Shown here: positions 1 through 5,003 of the stretch, in pieces
Layout of the letters: each line of letters starts with the position of its first letter
Numbering within the stretch: position 1 is the first letter of the stretch
Source of the DNA: Nitrososphaerales archaeon
GTDB taxonomy: Archaea; Thermoproteota; Nitrososphaeria; Nitrososphaerales; Nitrososphaeraceae
Assembly (NCBI GenBank): GCA_029237515.1
Contig: JARBAV010000435.1
Coordinates: forward strand, 1 to 5,003
DNA: 5,003 nucleotides
Reading direction: 5' to 3'
Notes under the pieces: generated by a model
What the model was told of the DNA's origin: nothing
The model's database searches: none
What the model saw: only the letters and a program-made list of their open reading frames with translations
Position numbers and translations under genes: made by a program

Positions 1-890
1 GGGTCTTTTGGAGAAGGCTCTTCTACTCCTACTTCGTTAATGACTTCTTCCCATCTGGGAAGGTTTCTCCATTCGTGTCTTAAGAGATATGCCAAAGCTT
101 TTTCACCCATTCGTCTGTACGGTAGATGAACACTAATCAGATCAATATGGTCCGTTATGCATTCTCCTTCCTTTAGATCAATTAGTCCATACTTCAAGGC
201 CTTTTCTTTATAACTATCGAAGGCCTTCCTGACTTGAATCAAATATAGTAGATTTGAATAATTCCCATTGACCAAAGGCGTTTCTTTTCCGAATGGCCGG
301 TAAAAATCATACTCATTTTTAATTATTGTCGACGTGACTTTCTTATCAAAGGCTAACAATCTAGGATTTTGCTTGATTAACATGGCTACTGCGCCAGCTC
401 CCTGGGTATATTCAGCTGCCGAACCAATATCGTACTTGGCAATATCACTAACAATTACGATTGCAGCTTTGCCATTATTTTCTTCGGCACGTATCCAATT
501 TGCATTGTCATATAGAGCGTAAGATCCGCTTACACATGCAAATTTGCACTCAATTCCCCCCGCATGTTCAAAAGAACCTTCACCATAAACCTGCTCAAGC
601 ATCCCAATAACAAATGAATTCATTGCTTTTGATTCGTCAAGTCCTGATTCGGTCGCTACATACATTCTTCCAATATCTTGGGGTTGCAAACCATTCCTTT
701 CCATTAATGTTAGGCAAGCGTTTGCCGCCATACAGGCCGGATCTTGATTAACATCAACTATAGCCATTTTCCTAATCCCAATCCCATATTCCAGCTTCTG
801 GGGGTCTATTCCCCTCGCCTCTGCAAACTCTCTACAATCTACATAGAGCTTGGGCACGTAGATAGCCAGATCATCGATTCCTACTGGCAT
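1..890 (-). CDS. mvaS: Hydroxymethylglutaryl-CoA synthase, bacterial MvaS type (3' end outside window)
   Basis: It condenses acetyl-CoA with acetoacetyl-CoA to give HMG-CoA, the entry to the mevalonate pathway that makes isoprenoids for archaeal lipids and quinone tails. The protein is cytosolic, with a thiolase fold. I translated 296 codons from the ATG at 890; the gene continues past base 1. Family landmarks appear in order: N-terminal VGIDDLAIYVPK; VATESGLDESKA with the general acid/base Glu81; FACVSG with the acyl-accepting Cys119; EYTQGAGAVAMLI (residues 160-172); EYDFYRP (193-199); and VHLPYRRMGEKAL, whose His255 matches the catalytic His. From memory, spacing and wording match Staphylococcus MvaS (about 388 residues) better than the shorter archaeal enzyme, so roughly 90 residues are probably missing. 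The ATG is favoured because it lies about 30 bases from a TATA-like box and directly begins the conserved N-terminus. There is no Shine-Dalgarno. Function is secure; the subfamily assignment is inference. Confidence 0.92.
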   Translation of the reverse strand, partial: MPVGIDDLAIYVPKLYVDCREFAEARGIDPQKLEYGIGIRKMAIVDVNQDPACMAANACLTLMERNGLQPQDIGRMYVATESGLDESKAMNSFVIGMLEQVYGEGSFEHAGGIECKFACVSGSYALYDNANWIRAEENNGKAAIVIVSDIAKYDIGSAAEYTQGAGAVAMLIKQNPRLLAFDKKVTSTIIKNEYDFYRPFGKETPLVNGNYSNLLYLIQVRKAFDSYKEKALKYGLIDLKEGECITDHIDLISVHLPYRRMGEKALAYLLRHEWRNLPRWEEVINEVGVEEPSPKD

Positions 891-916
891 GATGACATGA
901 CTTGATCTTTATAGAC

Positions 917-925
917 AATTTAAAG
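917..925 (-). promoter_or_regulatory. TATA box of the HMG-CoA synthase gene
   Basis: On the minus strand this reads CTTTAAATT, centred about 30 bases upstream of the ATG at 890. Archaeal transcription usually begins about 26 bases after the box centre, which predicts a leader of roughly 4 bases. This fits the lack of a ribosome binding site. A second AT-rich stretch near 983-991 could be an alternative box but would give a leader of about 70 bases. Confidence 0.55.
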
Positions 926-1020
926 GTACTTCTAAGCTTATTTGACCAACTGAATTAAGCCGATTGACAAGAACAAATGTTATGTTATATGGCAAAAGTC
1001 CTCGAATAAAGAACAGTCAA

Positions 1021-2151
1021 TCAAAAGTACCTAATTATGTTATAGTAGTTGTCCCTTTCGCAAGGTCTATAACCTATCTGCCTTATTGACTCTATAATCT
1101 TGCTGGAGGTTAATTCTGTGGATCTTGCCCCGGTAGCACTAACTACTTCTTCTCCAATAAGCGTCCCTCCGAAATCGTCTGCACCATAATTCAAGGCCAT
1201 CTGGGCCATGCCTATTCCATTGGTTAGCCATGAGGACTGTAAATGGTTAATCAACCCGTAGAAGACTATCCTAGAGATCGCAATCATCTTTAGCAGTCCC
1301 AATCCACCTGAAGAATATTTCACAGAACCGTCAGATTGCATTTCCGTTTTGTTGGGCTCAAAACTCCACGGTATAAACGACATAAACCCTCGCGTCTTTT
1401 CCTGCAATTTCGCAATTAAGTAGAGATGTTTCGCCCTCTGCTCAATCGTCTCTACTGTGCCATACATCATCGTCGCGGAAGATCTAATTCCCAGGCTATG
1501 AGCTTCCTCCATGATTCTTAACCATTCATCAGTCTTAATTTTCAAGGGACTAATCGCCGATTTTACACCATCATCGAGTACCTCTGCGCCTGCACCAGGA
1601 AGCGAGTTAAGTCCAGCCAACTTTAATCTATGAAGAATTTCTCTTGTCGTACTCCTCTCTACTCTCGCTATCATGTCTATTTCCGAGGCAGAAAGACCGT
1701 GGATACCAATTTCAGGATATCGTCGTTTTATTTCTTTGAATGCTTCTTCATAATATTCGATCCTAAGATTTGGGTTATGACCACCTTGAATAAGGATTTG
1801 AGTGATGCCATATGTCTCCTTAGCCCAAGTCACACGCTCGAGTATCTGCTCAAGAGATAATGTATATGATTCCGCATGCCCCGGAGGTCTATAGAATGCA
1901 CAGAATTTGCAATATGTTACACAAACGTTAGTATAATTGAGTATTATATTATTAACGAAGCTGGCATCATTCCCGAACAATTTATTGCGTAAATAATTGG
2001 CTGAAAGACCAAGAGAGTAAATGTTATCCGATTCCAAGAGTCTAAGGTAATCGCCTAAATCAAGGCGATTTCCGGCTAGAACATTGCATACGATATCCGA
2101 AATATCTGACTTGTTGATCAAGTTCTGGGCAAACCCGGTCACGCTGTTCAA
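1021..2151 (-). CDS. mqnC: Cyclic dehypoxanthinyl futalosine synthase, radical SAM (MqnC)
   Basis: This radical SAM enzyme cyclises dehypoxanthine futalosine to the spiro compound cyclic dehypoxanthinyl futalosine, the step before MqnD in the futalosine menaquinone pathway. The predicted product is 376 residues, normal for the family. The 4Fe-4S ligands are Cys77, Cys81 and Cys84 (CVTYCKFC, followed by AFYRPPGHAESY). Other landmarks are IQGGHNP (121-127), HGLSASEI (151-158), LPGAGAE (184-190), SATMMYGTVE (225-234), FIPWSFEPNKTE (259-270) and GADDFGGT (323-330). The QGGHNP and FIPW signatures separate MqnC from MqnE (VGGFHP, FIPL). CofH, the related F420 enzyme, is the main alternative and fits less well. 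The start is a TTG, since the in-frame stop at 2158-2160 leaves no ATG, and a TATA-like box lies 31 bases upstream. The gene is divergent from mqnE. No truncation or frameshift is seen. Confidence 0.9.
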   Translation of the reverse strand: MNSVTGFAQNLINKSDISDIVCNVLAGNRLDLGDYLRLLESDNIYSLGLSANYLRNKLFGNDASFVNNIILNYTNVCVTYCKFCAFYRPPGHAESYTLSLEQILERVTWAKETYGITQILIQGGHNPNLRIEYYEEAFKEIKRRYPEIGIHGLSASEIDMIARVERSTTREILHRLKLAGLNSLPGAGAEVLDDGVKSAISPLKIKTDEWLRIMEEAHSLGIRSSATMMYGTVETIEQRAKHLYLIAKLQEKTRGFMSFIPWSFEPNKTEMQSDGSVKYSSGGLGLLKMIAISRIVFYGLINHLQSSWLTNGIGMAQMALNYGADDFGGTLIGEEVVSATGARSTELTSSKIIESIRQIGYRPCERDNYYNIIRYF

Positions 2152-2177
2152 TATACATCATATGTGAATTAATGATG

Positions 2178-2187
2178 TTATTTATTC
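2178..2187 (-). promoter_or_regulatory. TATA box of mqnC
   Basis: On the minus strand it reads AATAAATAAC, centred about 31 bases before the TTG at 2151. This predicts initiation about 5 bases upstream of the start codon. It supports the TTG over the downstream in-frame GTG at 2142. No Shine-Dalgarno sequence precedes the start. Confidence 0.5.
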
Positions 2188-2208
2188 GTTACAAGCCTTT
2201 GAATTGAG

Positions 2209-2339
2209 GATTTGACAATCGGTATACCTCTATCACATTCAGCTCGTTTTTTGATCCACTTCAAATTCAACGAATGAAGATAGCTTTTAGAGTTGAATCA
2301 ATGAAGTTGCACTTCCAACTTACTCTTTTGTGTCAAATC
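2209..2339. repeat. 9-base inverted repeat in the mqnC-mqnE divergent promoter region
   Basis: The arms GATTTGACA (2209-2217) and TGTCAAATC (2331-2339) are perfect reverse complements, 113 bases apart, between the two divergent TATA boxes. They could be half-sites for a shared regulator. A 9-base match in a gap of this size has a moderate probability of arising by chance, so this is only a candidate. A smaller stem, AAGTTG at 2304-2309 with CAACTT at 2316-2321, lies between the arms. Nothing else is recognisable in the rest of the 297-base gap (2152-2448). Confidence 0.25.
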
Positions 2340-2411
2340 AAAATAACTAGAGGAAGATATGGGAGTTATCTGAAAGCCTTTTGTCCGCACTGAACGTAGT
2401 TCATTGCATAG

Positions 2412-2422
2412 GTTTTATATTG
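2412..2422 (+). promoter_or_regulatory. TATA box of mqnE, which decides the start
   Basis: The sequence GTTTTATATTG is the best TATA-like box upstream of mqnE. Its centre lies about 32 bases before the TTG at 2449, the same spacing as at mqnC and the HMG-CoA synthase gene. It falls inside the longer reading frame that opens with TTG at 2404. If it is used, that longer start cannot be translated from this promoter. Confidence 0.5.
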
Positions 2423-2448
2423 ATATTCACAGACATAAGTCAACTAGA

Positions 2449-3549
2449 TTGCAACAAGGTATTGAAAGAGTAACCCCCGCACTCGAGAAGGCGATGACAG
2501 GCGAAGAACTGTCATTCAGTGATGGAATGCAACTAATGACTGAAGAGAACTTATTCTTATTGGGGGCAGTTGCAGATAATCTACGCAGAAAAAATAGCGG
2601 AAATACCGTAACATTCGTCTGTTCGTACTATCTCAATTATACTAACATCTGTGCCGCAAGCTGTCCACTCTGTGCTTTTTATAGAAAGGGTCAAGAGGGT
2701 GACGCTTATACTCTTACCACCGAACAACTCATTGCAAGGGCCAGAAGAGCAGTGAACGAGTTAGGAGCCACGGAATTACACATTGTTGGAGGCTTTCATC
2801 CAAAACTGGGACTGGATTACTATGAAGGTATGATCACTTCTATAAAAAAGGAATTCCCTCATGTAAGTATAAAAGCACTCACTCCAGCTGAAATTTTCTT
2901 CATTGCCAAGTTAACCAGGAATTCCGTAAAGGAGGTACTTAGCAGATTGAAGGATTCTGGGCTGGACGCGTTACCGGGGGGTGGTGCAGAAATTTTTCAC
3001 GAGCAAACAAGAAAATTGATTGTACGAGGGAAATGTTCTGGAGAAGAATGGCTTGATACTGCACGCCAAGCCCACGAAATGGGGTTAAGGAGTAATTGTA
3101 CGATGCTCTTTGGTCATGTTGAAAAGCCCGAACACATTGTTGATCATATCATTCGGATCCGAGAGTTACACAAGAAGACCAATGGCTTCACTACATTTAT
3201 CCCCCTAAAATTTAGCCTAGAAAATACCGAACTTGAGAAGAACCATTTGATTCAGAGGGAAAGTCCATCGACATACGACCTAAGAGTTATAGCAATCTCA
3301 AGGATCTTATTATCAAACGTACTGAACAATATCTCAGTATATTGGATAGCCCTTGGAAAGAAGTTAGCGCAAGTCGCGCTTCATTACGGTGGCAACGACC
3401 TAGTCGGGACAGCATTCTCTGAGGAAATTTTCAAAGCAACAGGAAAGCATAATGTGACTTCAATAGAGGAGCTAATCAATTTAGTTGGTGAAATTAATAG
3501 ACAACCGGCGCAGAGGGATACGTTTTTCAATATTCTCAAGCGTTTTTAG
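2449..3549 (+). CDS. mqnE: Aminofutalosine synthase, radical SAM (MqnE)
   Basis: It joins the MqnA product, 3-[(1-carboxyvinyl)oxy]benzoate, to the SAM-derived adenosyl radical to form 6-amino-6-deoxyfutalosine. From the TTG at 2449 it is 366 residues; the same frame can open at TTG 2404 (381 residues). I prefer 2449 because the TATA box at about 2417 fits only that start and because family members begin shortly before the GEELSF segment. Cluster cysteines are 68, 72 and 75 (CAASCPLC). Further landmarks are HIVGGFHP (111-118), KALTPAEI (142-149), LPGGGAEIF (175-183), GEEWLD (198-203), TMLFGHVE (218-225), FIPLKF (250-255), ENTEL (258-262) and GGNDLVGT (314-321). VGGFHP, LPGGGAE and FIPL mark MqnE rather than MqnC, with which it shares clear end-to-end similarity, including the C-terminal RP/QP..RD motif. 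CPLC has Leu where radical SAM proteins usually carry an aromatic residue. Confidence 0.88.
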   Translation: MQQGIERVTPALEKAMTGEELSFSDGMQLMTEENLFLLGAVADNLRRKNSGNTVTFVCSYYLNYTNICAASCPLCAFYRKGQEGDAYTLTTEQLIARARRAVNELGATELHIVGGFHPKLGLDYYEGMITSIKKEFPHVSIKALTPAEIFFIAKLTRNSVKEVLSRLKDSGLDALPGGGAEIFHEQTRKLIVRGKCSGEEWLDTARQAHEMGLRSNCTMLFGHVEKPEHIVDHIIRIRELHKKTNGFTTFIPLKFSLENTELEKNHLIQRESPSTYDLRVIAISRILLSNVLNNISVYWIALGKKLAQVALHYGGNDLVGTAFSEEIFKATGKHNVTSIEELINLVGEINRQPAQRDTFFNILKRF

Positions 3550-3563
3550 CTGGCTATTTGGGA

Positions 3564-3579
3564 TATTTTCTATATTTTT
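3564..3579 (+). terminator. T-rich terminator candidate after mqnE
   Basis: The plus strand reads TATTTTCTATATTTTT about 15 bases after the mqnE stop. It has the form of an archaeal intrinsic terminator, a run of T residues without a required hairpin. The opposite strand of this 91-base convergent gap is A-rich, so no matching T tract is visible for mqnD arriving from the right. A weak 5-bp stem (AGGAT at 3612-3616, ATCCT at 3621-3625) is the only other structure. Confidence 0.45.
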
Positions 3580-3640
3580 GGATTATTTCAATACTGATTA
3601 CGGACTATGCCAGGATATCAATCCTTTCAACAGAATTGAC

Positions 3641-4474
3641 CTAATCTTTGATCAGACTCGAGATATTTTGTTTTAGAATTCCCTTCTCATATGCCAGTTC
3701 AAACATTCTCTGGATGGATGCTACACCCTCAGCTCCCATGTCGATTGTCAACCTGTTTACATACATTCCTATGAATTTACCGATCACTTCTCGGGCCTGA
3801 CCTCTACTGTAAGTCATGGCATATTCCAGTGCATCATCGAAATGGTCGAGCCCGTAGAGGATAGAGTCTTTAAACAATTGCTCAAATTCCTTAATCTGGA
3901 AATATGACATGGTTTTTGAACTGGCCACATTTATACCAAGTGGAACCGGAAGGCCATCTGTGATGTCATTCCACCATCTTCCCAGGTCTAGGACCTTCAA
4001 TAGACCATATGAATCAAAAGTGATCTGCCCTTCATGAATTACCAGACCGGCTTCCACTTCTCCGTCCCTTACAGCACTTGGAATAAGGTCGAATGGCTTT
4101 TGGACGTCCGTGTAATTCCCTAATGCAAGCCTTGAAATCAAGTAAGCTGAAGTCAGTCTTCCGGGTATGGCAATTGTGGCATAACTGAGTTCAGGAATTG
4201 TCAGTTTCTTCTTTGAAATAATTGCCGGACCATAGTTAAGGCCAAAACTGGCACCGCAACGTAAGATAGCGTAATCACTCAGGTATGCATATGCATGTGC
4301 CGAGATCGCGGTGATATCAAGTTCGTGATCTATTGCCCTTTTGTTAAGGGTTTCAATATCCTCTATTACGTGTTTGATATCAAACACATCACTATTCACT
4401 TTGCCTGATGCAATTCCATAAAACATGAATGCGTCATCCGCATCAGGAGTATGGCCTAACGTTAATTCAACCAC
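3641..4474 (-). CDS. mqnD: 1,4-dihydroxy-6-naphthoate synthase (MqnD)
   Basis: It converts cyclic dehypoxanthinyl futalosine to 1,4-dihydroxy-6-naphthoate, giving the naphthoquinone nucleus of menaquinone. The 277-residue protein has the length and two-lobed periplasmic-binding-protein-like fold of MqnD/MqnA enzymes. Landmarks are LGHTPDADDAFMFYG (6-20), TAISAHAYAYLSD (55-67), CGASFGLNYGP (73-83), AGLVIHEGQITF (142-153), LDLGRWW (162-168) and GLPVPLG (174-180). His147 in VIHEGQ matches the catalytic His known from Thermus MqnD (His145). The DADDAFMFY and IHEGQ motifs exclude MqnA. The start is a GTG at 4474; the only in-frame upstream space is five codons before a stop at 4490-4492, and a TATA box sits 26 bases away. 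It converges with mqnE and uses the product of mqnC on the same strand, but the two cannot be cotranscribed without reading antisense through mqnE. Confidence 0.92.
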   Translation of the reverse strand: MVELTLGHTPDADDAFMFYGIASGKVNSDVFDIKHVIEDIETLNKRAIDHELDITAISAHAYAYLSDYAILRCGASFGLNYGPAIISKKKLTIPELSYATIAIPGRLTSAYLISRLALGNYTDVQKPFDLIPSAVRDGEVEAGLVIHEGQITFDSYGLLKVLDLGRWWNDITDGLPVPLGINVASSKTMSYFQIKEFEQLFKDSILYGLDHFDDALEYAMTYSRGQAREVIGKFIGMYVNRLTIDMGAEGVASIQRMFELAYEKGILKQNISSLIKD

Positions 4475-4496
4475 AAAACGTTGAATGTATCAGAGT

Positions 4497-4505
4497 CTTA
4501 TATGC
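4497..4505 (-). promoter_or_regulatory. TATA box of mqnD
   Basis: On the minus strand it reads GCATATAAG, centred about 26 bases before the GTG start at 4474. The predicted transcript therefore begins at or next to the start codon, a leaderless mRNA. A second TATA-like stretch on the same strand (ATATAAAAT within 4536-4547) would give a leader of about 40 bases and is the weaker choice. Confidence 0.6.
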
Positions 4506-4598
4506 TTCTCCTTGTCATCTTCGAGGACGAGACGAGATTTTATATGATGCTTTTCAGCGTACGATAATGAATTTACCTCTTCTGATAGCGGAATAAGG

Positions 4599-4606
4599 TA
4601 ATATGA
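4599..4606 (+). promoter_or_regulatory. Possible TATA box of the cyclase gene
   Basis: TAATATGA on the plus strand is centred about 29 bases before the TTG proposed as the cyclase start, matching the spacing at the other genes here. The match to a TATA consensus is weaker than the others, so confidence is low. Confidence 0.3.
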
Positions 4607-4630
4607 GCGTCCTAACAAGAAATTGGCACC

Positions 4631-5003
4631 TTGTCGACTGATGATATCGATCGCGGAGAGGAAAATCCGCAATCGGGTGGTAATGACATAGCAGCTCTAA
4701 TCACCCAGACTCAGCGCCGAGTTTGGAAGGCCTTGAAAAGATTACACGATTATGATTCCAGTTTCGAAGCAGGTAGAGAATACCTCCTTAATCATTCCAG
4801 TTCAAAAGTAAGACTCATAATTATGTGTGTCGACTTAGTCGGCTCTACAAATATGAGCATGACATTGCCTGTCGACAAACTCGTTACCATAATACGAGCG
4901 TTTTCAAACGAGGTAACCACTGTTATTCGGAGCCACGGTGGGTACGTATTAAAGTATGTTGGTGACGCGGTTATTGCATTTTTCCCTTCAAGCTCAAACA
5001 GGA
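4631..5003 (+). CDS. Class III adenylate cyclase, N-terminal part (3' end outside window)
   Basis: This is a class III nucleotidyl cyclase catalytic domain, expected to make cAMP from ATP, cut off by the right edge after 124 codons. The domain begins near residue 60 after an N-terminal segment of no recognised fold. Visible landmarks are IMCVDLVGSTNMS (64-76), with metal-binding Asp68, and GGYVLKYVGDAVIAFF (103-118), with the second metal Asp112. Lys108 in LKYVGD sits where adenylate cyclases carry the adenine-selecting Lys and guanylate cyclases a Glu, so ATP is the likely substrate. The transition-state Asn and Arg would lie beyond the window. No transmembrane segment is seen so far, so it is probably cytosolic. 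The frame has a stop at 4613-4615 and no ATG before the catalytic domain; TTG at 4631 is the best start, with ATT at 4622 the alternative. It is divergent from mqnD. Effector or fused domains cannot be judged. Confidence 0.85.
   Translation, partial: MSTDDIDRGEENPQSGGNDIAALITQTQRRVWKALKRLHDYDSSFEAGREYLLNHSSSKVRLIIMCVDLVGSTNMSMTLPVDKLVTIIRAFSNEVTTVIRSHGGYVLKYVGDAVIAFFPSSSNR

Noticed and set aside
334..522. Plus-strand open frame of 62 codons
   Set aside because: It lies antisense to the conserved HMG-CoA synthase core, including the catalytic Cys region, and is a shadow frame.
1630..1860. Plus-strand open frame of 76 codons
   Set aside because: It is antisense to conserved mqnC motifs and has no promoter-like sequence of its own.
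2049..2070. Perfect 7-bp inverted repeat (AATCGCC/GGCGATT) with an 8-base loop
   Set aside because: It lies inside the mqnC coding region at about codons 28-34 and is probably a coding coincidence, although a weak mRNA hairpin near the 5' end is possible.
1021..2151. Considered CofH or CofG (F420 biosynthesis) for the minus-strand radical SAM gene
   Set aside because: QGGHNP, LPGAGAE and FIPWSFEP, together with the neighbouring mqnE and mqnD, fit MqnC better.
2274..2393. A 39-codon plus-strand ATG frame in the mqnC-mqnE gap
   Set aside because: It has no TATA box at the right spacing, no recognisable motif and a length expected by chance.
3485..3676. Plus-strand open frame of 63 codons over the mqnE end and the convergent gap
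   Set aside because: It overlaps the conserved mqnE C-terminus and then reads through the T-rich gap. The apparent hydrophobic stretch comes from T-rich codons.
4490..4672. A 60-codon minus-strand open frame directly upstream of mqnD, in the same frame and separated from it by a stop and five codons
   Set aside because: Its last codons contain the well-placed mqnD TATA box, its first codons overlap the cyclase N-terminus on the other strand, and its product resembles nothing I recognise. Sharing the mqnD frame has a one-in-three probability by chance. It would merit revival only if it is conserved in relatives.

Overview
The window reads as a chromosomal segment from an archaeon, most likely an ammonia-oxidiser-type member of the Nitrososphaeria (Thaumarchaeota). 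This is inferred from three things. Nearly every gene start has an archaeal TATA-like box about 26-32 bases upstream of the start codon and no Shine-Dalgarno sequence, which is the pattern of leaderless or near-leaderless mRNAs. A set of futalosine-pathway menaquinone genes is present. The class III cyclase fragment resembles the type I associate with this group. No 16S or other lineage marker is present, so the placement is tentative. Base composition is moderately AT-rich by eye.

Layout, left to right. (1) On the minus strand, running off the left edge, is the N-terminal 296 residues of an HMG-CoA synthase of bacterial MvaS type (start at 890). (2) After a 130-base gap, also on the minus strand, is mqnC (1021-2151), a radical SAM cyclic dehypoxanthinyl futalosine synthase. 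(3) A divergent promoter region of about 300 bases (2152-2448) follows. (4) On the plus strand is mqnE (2449-3549, possibly from 2404), the radical SAM aminofutalosine synthase, a visible paralogue of mqnC. (5) A 91-base convergent gap contains a T-rich tract. (6) On the minus strand is mqnD (3641-4474), 1,4-dihydroxy-6-naphthoate synthase. (7) A 156-base divergent promoter region follows. (8) On the plus strand, running off the right edge, is the N-terminal part of a class III adenylate cyclase (from about 4631).

The three central genes supply three of the headgroup steps of the futalosine route. MqnE makes aminofutalosine, MqnC cyclises the dehypoxanthinylated product, and MqnD releases 1,4-dihydroxy-6-naphthoate. 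The chorismate dehydratase (MqnA) and the nucleosidase step (MqnB or an MTAN) are not in the window. The genes are not an operon: strands alternate and each has its own promoter. The flanking HMG-CoA synthase commits acetyl units to the mevalonate pathway, which feeds both archaeal ether lipids and the menaquinone side chain. Headgroup and tail precursor genes are therefore neighbours, although that may be coincidence.

No mobile element, CRISPR array, tRNA or rRNA is visible. The content is mostly recognisable metabolism. The points most worth a second look are the bacterial-like HMG-CoA synthase, the alternating mqn arrangement, the run of non-ATG leaderless starts, the non-aromatic residue in the MqnE cluster motif, and the cyclase with an adenine-type lysine.
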